Below, piece after piece: positions 26,612-35,423 of a stretch of DNA of 64,000 nt (within the stretch, counting starts at the first letter, position 1; every line of letters starts with the position of its first letter). Source of the stretch: Psychromonas sp. SA13A (GTDB lineage Bacteria > Pseudomonadota > Gammaproteobacteria > Enterobacterales > Psychromonadaceae); assembly GCF_011378715.1 (NCBI RefSeq), contig NZ_WTKU01000024.1, positions 1 to 64,000 on the forward strand, given 5' to 3'. The notes under the pieces are model-generated. The model saw nothing but the letters and a program-made list of their open reading frames with translations, had not been told where the DNA came from and did not search any database. The translations under genes and the position numbers were made by a program.

Positions 26612-28012
26612 ATGCGTTATATACAATTAGCGGCACAGTGTGTGCAACAGATCGAATCTGGGCAATTAGAATTACATGCTAAAATGCCGTCATTACGTAA
26701 ATTTAAACAATTACACAATGTCAGTATGACGACGGCTTTAAACTGTTACCAACATCTTGAATCATTAGGTTGGTTGGTTGCTAAACCTCAATCGGGATAT
26801 TACGTTGCGCAACAATCTCCATTAATGAACCCGTCATCTAGGCCGAGTTTTGTCTCTTTTACGAGTAGCATTACTAAACCGCAGTTACCTGCTATCTATA
26901 ATCCTTTTGTTGATCCTTGCCCTTTAGGTATTGCACGTTACGATCCTGCGTTAATTCCTGTCGGTAAATTACAGGGATCTTTTCGGCGAGCGATGAAACG
27001 TCAAGGTAATCATCTCAGTCACTATCCTGCTCCGCAGGGAGAACCAGTATTGAGAGAAAGCTTAAGTGATCATTTCAAAAGAATCGATTTTCATTTTTCT
27101 GCTGAAGATTGTGTGATCACTCACGGTTGTATGGATGCAATACGTAGTGCAATTGAAATAACCACTGAAGAGGGGGATGCCGTCGCAATTAGTTCGCCTT
27201 GTTTCTCTGGTTTATTGGAGCTATTAGGTGTTATGAAGCGTCGAGTGGTTGAAATCCCTTCTGTGCAAGAGGGGATTGACCTTGATCAGTTACAGAAACA
27301 AATGCATTTAGGGTCAATAAAGGCGGGGTTATTTTGCACTTCACATATGAATCCGCAGGGAACCTCAATGACACCATTGCAAAAGCAAAGGTTAGTTGAG
27401 CTGGCAACTCATTATAAAATCCCTATTATTGAAGATGATGTGTATCTCGAATTAGGTTATAAAAAAGTCCTTCCTTTACCTGCAAAGCATTGGGACACAA
27501 AGGGTTATATCCTATGGTGTGGATCTATCTCTAAAACTATTGCTGCTGGTTATCGGTTAGGATGGTGTTTACCAGGTCGTTATTTACAAGCTTATTTACA
27601 ACAACGATTATTTGCAAATCAAGGTATTACTTCACCTTTACAATTTGCAATAGCAGATTTTATTCAACGTGGTGATTACCTTAACCATCTCAAAAAGATA
27701 CGTTTACACCTCGATCAACAAACATTACAGTTTACTACCTATTTGCAAAAAAATTTACCGCTTAATAGTAAGATAAGCCAACCGGCTGGTGGGTTTGTTT
27801 TATGGATTGAAGTGGATAATTTAAATACGTTTAGACTAAGAAAGCTAGCGGTTGAAAAACAATTAGATGTACGCATTGGTGAAAGCTTTAGTACGTTGGG
27901 TTTATATAAGCATTGCTTTCGCCTAAATATTGGCTTTAAGATCAGTGCTTCAGAGATTGAATTAAAATTAAAACAACTCATTACCTTAGTCAACACCTGC
28001 TCAAAGGAATAA
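26612..28012 (+). CDS. MocR/GntR-type regulator with aminotransferase domain
   Basis: The 466-residue chimera has an N-terminal GntR winged helix (about 1-70; AKMPSLRKFKQLHNVSMTTALNCYQHLESLGWL). It is fused to a fold-type I PLP aminotransferase-like domain with YPAPQGEPVLRE, EDDVYLELGY and the PLP lysine in GSISKTIAAGYRLGW. MocR proteins usually regulate a neighbouring divergent gene, here the EamA exporter. The stop is two bases before the DUF3820 ORF, so the two are co-transcribed. Confidence 0.9.
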   Translation: MRYIQLAAQCVQQIESGQLELHAKMPSLRKFKQLHNVSMTTALNCYQHLESLGWLVAKPQSGYYVAQQSPLMNPSSRPSFVSFTSSITKPQLPAIYNPFVDPCPLGIARYDPALIPVGKLQGSFRRAMKRQGNHLSHYPAPQGEPVLRESLSDHFKRIDFHFSAEDCVITHGCMDAIRSAIEITTEEGDAVAISSPCFSGLLELLGVMKRRVVEIPSVQEGIDLDQLQKQMHLGSIKAGLFCTSHMNPQGTSMTPLQKQRLVELATHYKIPIIEDDVYLELGYKKVLPLPAKHWDTKGYILWCGSISKTIAAGYRLGWCLPGRYLQAYLQQRLFANQGITSPLQFAIADFIQRGDYLNHLKKIRLHLDQQTLQFTTYLQKNLPLNSKISQPAGGFVLWIEVDNLNTFRLRKLAVEKQLDVRIGESFSTLGLYKHCFRLNIGFKISASEIELKLKQLITLVNTCSKE

Positions 28013-28013
28013 T

Positions 28014-28229
28014 ATGTTAGATAACCCTAGTGCATTAAGCGATGCAATTAATCAAACCATGCCATTTGGTAAATACGCAGGCCGTAAGTTAATTCATTTA
28101 CCTGAGCCTTATTTAGTGTGGTTTCACGGTAAAGGCTTTCCAGAAGGTAAATTAGGTGAGCAGTTGGCGTTAATGTACGAAGTAAAATTAAATGGATTAG
28201 AGAAAATGCTTGCCCCACTAATCAAATAA
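28014..28229 (+). CDS. DUF3820 small protein
   Basis: The 71-residue protein has the DUF3820 core MPFGKYAGRKLIHLPEPYL, then WFHGKGFPEGKLGEQLALMYEVKLNGL. Its function is not established. It is translated from an ATG just after the MocR stop with an AAAGGAATA site, so it is part of the MocR transcript. A hairpin with ACGAATA/TATTCGT arms follows at about 28277-28303. Confidence 0.85.
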   Translation: MLDNPSALSDAINQTMPFGKYAGRKLIHLPEPYLVWFHGKGFPEGKLGEQLALMYEVKLNGLEKMLAPLIK

Positions 28230-28368
28230 TTTGCTCATGATCTTGTTTGGCTTCTTTAAAGCAGAGAAAAATAACGAATATTAAAAAGTATTACGTATTC
28301 GTTTTATTGCTACAGGTAAACATATTAATAAAGCAGTACAGTAAGCAAAAACTTCAATAGGGATAAAG

Positions 28369-29364
28369 ATGATGTTAAAAGCAATAGGCGGTTTAACCGC
28401 GGGTATTTTGATAAGTTGTTCTGTTGTCGCTCAACCACTCACTAAAGAAGCGGGCTGGGAGTTTACATTAAGCGTTAATGCCGGCTACAGCGGAGGAGAA
28501 TCACAATTTGATACTGACCATGATAATGAAATCACTAACGATTTAAATAATAGTGGCCAATCTAACTCATCAGTACTTGTATATCCATTAGGGCGGATCC
28601 AATACACCTTAGAAAACCTTAACACCCAATTCTATCTAGGTAATAGCCGCGAACAAGTTAGTACTGCAAAATTTCAATACGAACTTGGCATGATCCATCA
28701 GTTTGAGGATCAAAGTAAATTAACGGTTGCCGTTTTTCCTAAATTATCTTTATTCAATGAAACTTGGGAAGACCCTTTTGTTACTAATGCAAAAAGGCAA
28801 ACCACTGATCAAAAAGTCGGTGGGGCTCGAATTGCTGTCGATAATATTTTTGGTACTGGATTAACTTTCAAATACGCGATAGCTAGCAGTAGTATCGACG
28901 ATGAATTAAGTGGTCAGAGCCAATTAAGTGATACCTCTGAAATAGCCTTGTTAAAACGTGATAGCTTATATCAACGAGTTGAGGTTGGAAGCTCATTTCC
29001 TATTTCTCAAGGTGTATTGCTGAAGCCCGCTTTTCAATATACCAATCGCAATGCCGATGGTGATGCAAATAGTTATGATCAATATACGGGGCAACTGTCG
29101 CTTTTATTATTCAAACAAAGACATACTTTAATCACCACTATTAATGCCGGTGTACGTCTTTATAAACAAGAAAATCCTCTTTTTAATGATAAACAAGATT
29201 TAACACATGCAGGTATTTTCAGTATTTATTCCTATCAGCGTCCATTTGATTGGCAGCATTGGAGCTGGACCATGATGCTTGGATATAACCAAGAAAATTC
29301 AGATATAGCTTTCTATGATAGCAAAGGCGTTATTATTTCAACTGGAATGGTTTATCGCTATTAA
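28369..29364 (+). CDS. DUF2860-type outer-membrane protein
   Basis: The 331-residue product has an N-terminal signal peptide (about 1-22, cut after VVAQ). The rest is rich in alternating, amphipathic beta-strand segments and ends in YRY, as expected of a beta-barrel outer-membrane protein. It resembles the DUF2860 family of Vibrio and relatives. Function unknown. Single gene with its own start signal (ATAGGGATAAAG). Confidence 0.75.
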   Translation: MMLKAIGGLTAGILISCSVVAQPLTKEAGWEFTLSVNAGYSGGESQFDTDHDNEITNDLNNSGQSNSSVLVYPLGRIQYTLENLNTQFYLGNSREQVSTAKFQYELGMIHQFEDQSKLTVAVFPKLSLFNETWEDPFVTNAKRQTTDQKVGGARIAVDNIFGTGLTFKYAIASSSIDDELSGQSQLSDTSEIALLKRDSLYQRVEVGSSFPISQGVLLKPAFQYTNRNADGDANSYDQYTGQLSLLLFKQRHTLITTINAGVRLYKQENPLFNDKQDLTHAGIFSIYSYQRPFDWQHWSWTMMLGYNQENSDIAFYDSKGVIISTGMVYRY

Positions 29365-29431
29365 TGTGCTTGTTTTTCAAGCATGTGGTTTAATTTGATA
29401 AAGAAATGCTTTAATAAATTATTTTATATGA

Positions 29432-29447
29432 TGTGCGGTAGATCACA
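29432..29447 (+). promoter_or_regulatory. putative CRP site upstream of putP
   Basis: TGTGCGGTAGATCACA matches the CRP consensus TGTGA-N6-TCACA at nine of ten specified positions. It lies 168 bp before the putP ATG. Control of proline uptake by CRP fits known biology, but the promoter elements downstream are not clear. Confidence 0.5.
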
Positions 29448-29614
29448 AAAAAACTTTACAACGAGCTGATTTACACTTAAATCTGATTTTAAATCCGCTA
29501 AAGTAAATTATTCACAGGCTAATTTGTTAAGGTATTGTTATAAACAACATTTAAGGAATGATTGTTGTTTGGAAATACAAATTATCACAGGAAGTGTTAA
29601 GGAGTTTAAATCTT

Positions 29615-31108
29615 ATGATAGAACAAAATTTTGCAGTGATTGGAACCTTCATCCTTTATTTAGCGATGATGATGGGGATTGGTTATTGGGCTTTTCGAAA
29701 AACAGTGAATTCTTCGGATTATTTTTTAGGTGGACGTCAACTCGGACCTTGGCCAACGGCAATATCTGCTGGCGCATCTGACATGAGTGGTTGGTTGTTA
29801 TTAGGTTTACCTGGGTATGCATTAGTTGCTGGTTATGGCTCTCTTTGGTTAGCTGGTGGTTTATTAGTGGGTAGTTGGTTAAATTGGATTATTTGTTCAA
29901 AGCGTTTACGTACTTATACCATTATTACTAATGATTCATTAACCTTGCCTGATTATTTTGCGCGTCGCTTTGAAGATAAAAGTAAATTATTACAAACGAT
30001 GTCTGCGTTCTTTATTCTGCTATTTTTCCTTTTTTACACCAGCGCAGGTTTAGTAGCTGGCGGTAAATTATTCCAAACTGTTTTTGATCTCAACTATCAA
30101 TTAGCTGTGATTATCGGCACAGTTTGTGTTGTTTCTTATACCTTGTTTGGTGGTTTCTTAGCGGTATCTTGGACTGATTTAGTGCAAGGTCTATTGATGG
30201 CTGCAGCATTGCTACTGGTGCCTATTCTTGCACTTGATGGTTCTGTGAGTGATTTAGCGGCAACATTAACGGCTAAAAATCCTGAATTATTAGATGCTTT
30301 TACTAACAATGACGGTACGCCTATGAGTGCAATAGCTATCATTTCATTGGTAGCATGGGGCTTAGGTTACTTTGGACAACCGCATATTTTAGCGCGTTTC
30401 CAAGCTGCGAGTAGTAATAAATCGTTAACTACCGCTCGTCGTATTGCAGTGATCTGGACTGCTCTTTCAATTATGGGAGCTATTGCTGTTGGTCTGATTG
30501 GTATCACCTATGTGGATGCTAATTTAGGCGGTGTATTGGAAGATAGCGAAACTATCTTTATGATTCTAGTGAATGGTATGTTCCACCCAGTGATCGCAGG
30601 TATTTTATTAGCAGCAATCCTAGCTGCTATCATGAGTACAGCGGATTCACAGTTACTTGTTTCTTCTTCTGCATTAGCCGAGGATTTCTATAAGCAACAT
30701 ATTAACCCTGAAGCTAGCTCTGAAAAAATAGTATTAGTTGGACGCCTAGGTGTAGTTGGTTTATCACTTGTTGCATTAGCTTTAGCTTTTAATCCTGAAA
30801 GTTCAGTACTTGGTTTAGTGTCATATGCATGGGCTGGTTTTGGTGCCGCATTTGGTCCAGTAATTGTGTTAAGTTTATTCTGGTCTCGCATGAATCGTTT
30901 GGGTGCGCTAGCAGGTATTGTTGTAGGTGGCGTAACAATTGTTGTCTGGAAACAATTAAGTGGCGGTTGGTTTGACGTTTACGAGATTGTCCCTGGTATT
31001 ATTTTCGCTACTATTTCAATCGTAGTAGCTAGTTTAATGACAGCAGCGCCAAGCACAACGATGTTAGCTAAACACCAAGAAATGAAAGATAAATTATCAG
31101 TGTTATAA
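29615..31108 (+). CDS. putP: sodium/proline symporter
   Basis: The 497-residue SSS-family transporter has about 13 helices, with SDYFLGGRQLGPWPTAISAGASDMSGWLLLG near the N-terminus, typical of PutP. Further PutP segments are GYFGQPHILARF and AAILAAIMSTADSQLL, with the Na+-site Ser/Thr residues. I start at ATG 29615, ten bases after AAGGAG; the frame extends 19 codons upstream but without a good site. It imports proline with Na+. No putA is adjacent. A strong terminator follows. Confidence 0.95.
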   Translation: MIEQNFAVIGTFILYLAMMMGIGYWAFRKTVNSSDYFLGGRQLGPWPTAISAGASDMSGWLLLGLPGYALVAGYGSLWLAGGLLVGSWLNWIICSKRLRTYTIITNDSLTLPDYFARRFEDKSKLLQTMSAFFILLFFLFYTSAGLVAGGKLFQTVFDLNYQLAVIIGTVCVVSYTLFGGFLAVSWTDLVQGLLMAAALLLVPILALDGSVSDLAATLTAKNPELLDAFTNNDGTPMSAIAIISLVAWGLGYFGQPHILARFQAASSNKSLTTARRIAVIWTALSIMGAIAVGLIGITYVDANLGGVLEDSETIFMILVNGMFHPVIAGILLAAILAAIMSTADSQLLVSSSALAEDFYKQHINPEASSEKIVLVGRLGVVGLSLVALALAFNPESSVLGLVSYAWAGFGAAFGPVIVLSLFWSRMNRLGALAGIVVGGVTIVVWKQLSGGWFDVYEIVPGIIFATISIVVASLMTAAPSTTMLAKHQEMKDKLSVL

Positions 31109-31149
31109 GTGTAAGGTTAGTTTACACATAACATAACGCTTATGATTCA

Positions 31150-31180
31150 AAGCCCACTTAATTAAGTGGGCTTTTTTTTG
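31150..31180 (+). terminator. terminator of putP
   Basis: A 10-bp perfect stem AAGCCCACTT/AAGTGGGCTT (31150-31159 with 31164-31173) with an AATT loop is followed by T6. Confidence 0.92.
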
Positions 31181-31409
31181 CCTGTTACTTTTAGAAAAGT
31201 TATTGATTGTAGTTTTTCGCATTAACACATTGATTAGTATATTTATTAATACCTAGAGTTAACCAAATGAGTGTTTGAAAAAGTCATTAACTTTTATCTT
31301 TTCATACATGTCATTTATATAATTTGTATTTTTTTAATAAAAGAAGCAATAAAATTAGGGTCTTTCAGGTCTTGTAGATTATATTATTTTAAAATGGGTG
31401 GAACTGAAC

Positions 31410-31865
31410 ATGAAAAAAATACTCTCAATCCTACAAGTCGTTGCATTAATGAGCTTTGCACTTTTTCAAAGTGCGAATGCCGCTGATGCAATTCATACAA
31501 GCTTCTTTAGTAATAAAGCGGTTTCAGGATACGATGTTGTTGCTTATTTTACTGAGCAAAAACCAGTACAAGGCAACAGTAAGTACCAGCTTGAATACAA
31601 AGGTGCCGATTGGTATTTTTCAAGCCAAGAAAATTTAGCTTTGTTCAAAGGTGATCCGGAAAAGTATGCACCACAATATGGTGGTTACTGTGCATGGGCG
31701 ATAGCAGGCAATGAAACTGCACCTGGTAATCCGCCATTTTGGACAGTTTATAATGATAAACTTTACTTAAACTATGATCAGTCTGTGCAAGATACTTGGA
31801 CTGCTGATAAAGACAAATTTATTAAACAAGCCGATCTTAACTGGGCTAAATTGGACAAGGAATAA
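31410..31865 (+). CDS. YHS-domain periplasmic protein
   Basis: The product has 151 residues from ATG 31410 (GTG 31398 is also possible). It has a signal peptide (about 1-25, cut after SANA). A YHS domain follows: AVSGYDVVAYFTEQKPVQG, WYFSSQENLALF, EKYAPQYGGYCAWAIA. It ends in a helical tail (DTWTADKDKFIKQADLNW). YHS domains of this type are often tied to metal- or redox-linked processes, but no activity is established. It is the first gene of a tight plus-strand run reaching 35313; the next start is two bases after its stop. Confidence 0.85.
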   Translation: MKKILSILQVVALMSFALFQSANAADAIHTSFFSNKAVSGYDVVAYFTEQKPVQGNSKYQLEYKGADWYFSSQENLALFKGDPEKYAPQYGGYCAWAIAGNETAPGNPPFWTVYNDKLYLNYDQSVQDTWTADKDKFIKQADLNWAKLDKE

Positions 31866-31867
31866 CC

Positions 31868-32368
31868 ATGAGAATATTACCTATTTTTAGCTGGATAGTG
31901 GTGCTGTGGACGGCAAAAGTTTTTTTACTATCGCTACCTTATAAGTTTACATTGCATCCTGATACGCAGCATATATTTGGTATGATTGGCGAATGGATGA
32001 AAGGTATTTTAGGTGATTCAATGGGATCGTGGTTTGCTAATTACGGGTCTTATGCTGTAGGTGGTGTTGAACTAGTTACTTCACTTATTTTGTTATCACC
32101 AGCCGCCTTTTGGTTACTTAAAAAAATGAACCTATTACAATCTGCTCCAAGCCGAAGTGTAATGCATGCCATTGGTGGTTTAATGGCTTCAGGTGTGATG
32201 GTTGGCGCTGCTTTCTTTCATCTTGCCACACCGTTAGGTATTGAAGTTATTCATGAAGGGAAAAGTGATGGTGGAAGTTTATTTTATGCTGCTGTCTCCA
32301 TTGCTATATTAGGTTTTGTTCTGTTTATTGTTAACTACCGAGCTTACAAAAGTACTGTAACTCAATAA
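31868..32368 (+). CDS. four-helix inner-membrane protein, function unknown
   Basis: The 166-residue protein has four predicted helices (about 5-22, 60-80, 98-118 and 135-155), a DoxX-like size and layout. I do not recognise the family with confidence. It begins two bases after the YHS gene and ends nine bases before the first ATP-grasp gene, so its job is probably linked to theirs. Confidence 0.7.
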   Translation: MRILPIFSWIVVLWTAKVFLLSLPYKFTLHPDTQHIFGMIGEWMKGILGDSMGSWFANYGSYAVGGVELVTSLILLSPAAFWLLKKMNLLQSAPSRSVMHAIGGLMASGVMVGAAFFHLATPLGIEVIHEGKSDGGSLFYAAVSIAILGFVLFIVNYRAYKSTVTQ

Positions 32369-32377
32369 GGACTGACA

Positions 32378-33226
32378 TTGTTAATACGTATACTGCTGGT
32401 ACTTTCTTATATTGTATGGTGTTGTCGATTTTTGATCGCGCCATGGAAGTATTTCCAACTTAATGCAAATTATTTTAATGAGCATCGTCATCTCTTTTCT
32501 AAGCTAGATATGGATTTGCTGATACCTGAAAAATGGCGTCTCACGCAGTTTGTTGACCAAGGTGCAGGGCAAGGGCATAAACAGCCTGAACATTTTCCTG
32601 TATTCCTTAAGCCTGAGTGGGGGCAGAACTCTCAGGGAGTTTGTCGTATTGATAGCCTACAGGCTTTGCAGGAACATCGTAAACAGCGAACTGCTAATGG
32701 TCCACGTTATTTAATCCAAGCGGCTGCAAAAGCTAAGCGTGAGTTTGAAATATTTTATATACCTGGTGCTAAAAGCAATCAATCAACTGCGATTATCTCG
32801 GTAACGGAAACTTGCAATAATAGCGATGACGAGATGCCAGTAAATGGTATTTATAATCAAAATACTTATTATCAGTCCTGTATGTCGTTATTAAGTACAG
32901 AGCAAATACAAAAAATAGAAGCGATGTTTGCATCAATAGGGCCCTTTAGAATTGCCCGCTATTGTGCTCGAGCAGATTCGCTTGAAGCGTTACTTGAAGA
33001 GCAGTTTTCTATTGTTGAAATTAATGTCTATGTGCCAATGCCACTAATATTGTTGACTCCAGACATGAGTTTTAAAGCACAGTTAAAATTTGTATTTTCA
33101 AGCATGAAACAATTGGCTTTAGTGACCAAAGATATCCCGGCTTCTCAAGCGGTTAAATCTGTTTTCTTTCAAAAATTACAATGTGCTCGGTTATTAAAAT
33201 CAATCACAAAAAAAGAGCTTTCTTAA
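32378..33226 (+). CDS. divergent ATP-grasp-like protein with N-terminal membrane segment
   Basis: The 282-residue product starts with a hydrophobic segment (about 3-22). ATP-grasp features can be traced: FPVFLKPEWGQNSQGV resembles the first nucleotide-binding lysine strand and glycine loop, YLIQAAAKAKREFEIFYI resembles the second, and FSIVEINVYVPMP resembles the acidic metal-binding E-x-N strand. It may be a peptide or amide ligase or a degenerate partner of the next protein. The start is a TTG, MLIRILL. Its stop overlaps the next ATG by one base (TAATG). Confidence 0.6.
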   Translation: MLIRILLVLSYIVWCCRFLIAPWKYFQLNANYFNEHRHLFSKLDMDLLIPEKWRLTQFVDQGAGQGHKQPEHFPVFLKPEWGQNSQGVCRIDSLQALQEHRKQRTANGPRYLIQAAAKAKREFEIFYIPGAKSNQSTAIISVTETCNNSDDEMPVNGIYNQNTYYQSCMSLLSTEQIQKIEAMFASIGPFRIARYCARADSLEALLEEQFSIVEINVYVPMPLILLTPDMSFKAQLKFVFSSMKQLALVTKDIPASQAVKSVFFQKLQCARLLKSITKKELS

Positions 33227-34131
33227 TGAAATTTAAAAAAATGATATATGCATGGATCAGCAAAAAATTCATGGGCGGTTGCAGTAATTATAATAGCTTA
33301 GAAGTGCGAAGAAGCTGTCGCAGTAAAGAGCAAGCACGCGATAAATTTAAACAAGGTAATATTCCACATGCGCAGGGGTTAATCTTTTTCAATCCTTTCA
33401 GCGCGATACGTTTTGCTAAACAGCATGGTTTCCCACTCGTTATCAAACCAAATGTGAGTGGTTTTTCGCGTGGTAGTCATTTCCCTATTCGCAACTATAA
33501 AGAGTTATGGAAAGCTATTTTTTTTGCTAAATGCTGGTGGCCATTTACTGTTGTAGAGCAGTTTCTTGAAGGTAATAATTATCGAGTTGTTGTCGCCAAT
33601 GGTGAAATAGTATCGGTACTACAGCGTTATGCGCCAAGCGTAAAAGGTGATGGTATTTTAACTATTCGTGAATTAATGCAAAAAGAAAATGCAATTCGTG
33701 AAGATATGAAATTATATCCTGTTATCTATCCACTAAAAGAGAGCGCACAAACTCGATCATTTCTAGCTAAACAACGTTTAGACTTTGATTCTGTGCCTGC
33801 TGCTGAGCAACGTATTACTTTATTTTATCGTATTTCCCTGGCCCCTGGTGGTGTGGTGGAAGTGATTAATAAACAGTTACTACCTGAAGCTAATAATCAG
33901 TTATTTAAACAAGTACTGACGTTATTTGATGCGAATATTTTAGGTATCGATGTAATTTTAGAAAAGGGCATTGAATACGATTATCGCGAACAGAAGTGTA
34001 TTTTCCTTGAAGTCAATTCGCGCCCTTATTTAAAAATGCATGCTTATCCTCGTTATGGCGAGGCTGAAGATTTAAGTGAACAATTCTCTCAATTAGATGC
34101 GCTAGATATTAAACAGTCTGATACCTTTTAA
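33226..34131 (+). CDS. cyanophycin-synthetase-like ATP-grasp ligase
   Basis: 301 residues from ATG 33226. The ATP-grasp fold is clear: FPLVIKPNVSGFSRGSHF, VVEQFLEGNNYRVVVANGEIV, GDGILTIRELMQKEN and C-terminal FLEVNSRPYLKMH. The order and wording resemble the ATP-grasp domain of cyanophycin synthetase and GshAB-type ligases, without their other domains. It should join an amino group to an acyl-phosphate intermediate using ATP; substrates are unknown. It overlaps the upstream ATP-grasp-like gene and abuts the MFS gene. Confidence 0.78.
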   Translation: MKFKKMIYAWISKKFMGGCSNYNSLEVRRSCRSKEQARDKFKQGNIPHAQGLIFFNPFSAIRFAKQHGFPLVIKPNVSGFSRGSHFPIRNYKELWKAIFFAKCWWPFTVVEQFLEGNNYRVVVANGEIVSVLQRYAPSVKGDGILTIRELMQKENAIREDMKLYPVIYPLKESAQTRSFLAKQRLDFDSVPAAEQRITLFYRISLAPGGVVEVINKQLLPEANNQLFKQVLTLFDANILGIDVILEKGIEYDYREQKCIFLEVNSRPYLKMHAYPRYGEAEDLSEQFSQLDALDIKQSDTF

Positions 34132-35313
34132 ATGTCGCCTTTAGCACGCACATTTTATCTTTTTACTGGGTTTCACTCTTTTCTATTAGGGCTATTGCCC
34201 TTGTTTATCCCTGTTATTTTATGGGATAAAGGGTTAAACATTAGTGATATTGCCTATTTTGTGGTGCTGACTTCGGTGGGCTTTTTATGCGCATTATACT
34301 GTTGGGATAGGTTACGTGCCCAGCAACAGTGGCGTAAGTTAATAAGCTGCTCGTTTATTTTTCAGGGGTGTTTTGTTGCGCTACTGGTATGGGAACAACA
34401 ACATATACTGGTGACGTTGGGAGCATTTATTAATGGAATGGCGGGTTGCTTTTATTGGTCCACTCAGCGTCTTTTATTTCAAGCGATCACTGAAGATAAA
34501 AACACAGGTAATACGTTTGGTAACTTTCAAATACTTGTCGTTTTTGCACTAAAAATTGGCGTGTTAGTAGGAAGTTATTTGCTCGGTATGGCCTATTTTT
34601 CTGGTTTGCTGACTCTGTCTTTTGTCTTGTCATTAATAGGCTTTTATTGGGTTAATAAAAGTTTACAAAGTAACCGCCAGTTATATGCCTTAAAGCAAGT
34701 TCCTGCATTTACGTTAAAACAAATAATCCAATTTAAAGACAAGAATAAATCGACACTTATTTTTGTCGTTGATGGTTTATTTCTGTTTTTAGAAAGTTAT
34801 TTTTGGGTATTAACGATTTATTTGCTGACGCAAGCTAATGTGATGAGATTAGGTTTAATTATTGTGGCGCTGAGTTTGTTATTAGCACTCATTTTTTTCT
34901 TTATAAAAAAACATATTGATCGTGTAAATGCTCAGCTAATCTATAGTTTTGCCGTTATTGGTTATGCCTGTTCCTGGTTTATTAGAGCAGAGCTAAGCCA
35001 AGATATAAATAATGTTATGTTATACACAGGCTTATTATTAGTGGCTTTTTTGAGTAACTTTTTCCGACTTGCCTTTAATAAACGCTTTTATGATATTGCT
35101 CGTCAACATCAACCCACTCGTTACATCATTTGTAAAAGTTATTACTCGCAATTTATGTTGGTTTTATTTTTCAGCTTAATTGCGTTATTTGTTCCTCTTG
35201 AAAATACTGCAGTAAATCAATTACAAATACTTTATTACTTATCTATTCCTCTGGTCTTTATCTATTTCGTATATGGCCGCCATAAAGCAATATCAGGGCT
35301 TAAGATTCAATAA
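34132..35313 (+). CDS. MFS transporter, candidate exporter of the ATP-grasp product
   Basis: The 393-residue protein has twelve predicted helices. The loop between helices 2 and 3 (CWDRLRAQQQWRKLI) resembles the basic MFS motif A only weakly. The ATG directly follows the stop of the ATP-grasp ligase with no gap, indicating coupled translation. By context it may export, or retrieve, the compound made by the two ATP-grasp proteins. Confidence 0.75.
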   Translation: MSPLARTFYLFTGFHSFLLGLLPLFIPVILWDKGLNISDIAYFVVLTSVGFLCALYCWDRLRAQQQWRKLISCSFIFQGCFVALLVWEQQHILVTLGAFINGMAGCFYWSTQRLLFQAITEDKNTGNTFGNFQILVVFALKIGVLVGSYLLGMAYFSGLLTLSFVLSLIGFYWVNKSLQSNRQLYALKQVPAFTLKQIIQFKDKNKSTLIFVVDGLFLFLESYFWVLTIYLLTQANVMRLGLIIVALSLLLALIFFFIKKHIDRVNAQLIYSFAVIGYACSWFIRAELSQDINNVMLYTGLLLVAFLSNFFRLAFNKRFYDIARQHQPTRYIICKSYYSQFMLVLFFSLIALFVPLENTAVNQLQILYYLSIPLVFIYFVYGRHKAISGLKIQ

Positions 35314-35423
35314 AATAAAAATCTGAATAGCTGTTGTTCATGCAATGATTAATTTTCAGCATTTTGATTTAAATAGACTATCCTGATAGTTGGAAATTAT
35401 TTTTATCTATTTAAGGAATGAAC

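Noticed and set aside
29558-29614. Longer N-terminus of PutP starting at 29558
   Set aside because: The extra 19 residues are unlike PutP, and a good AAGGAG site serves the ATG at 29615.
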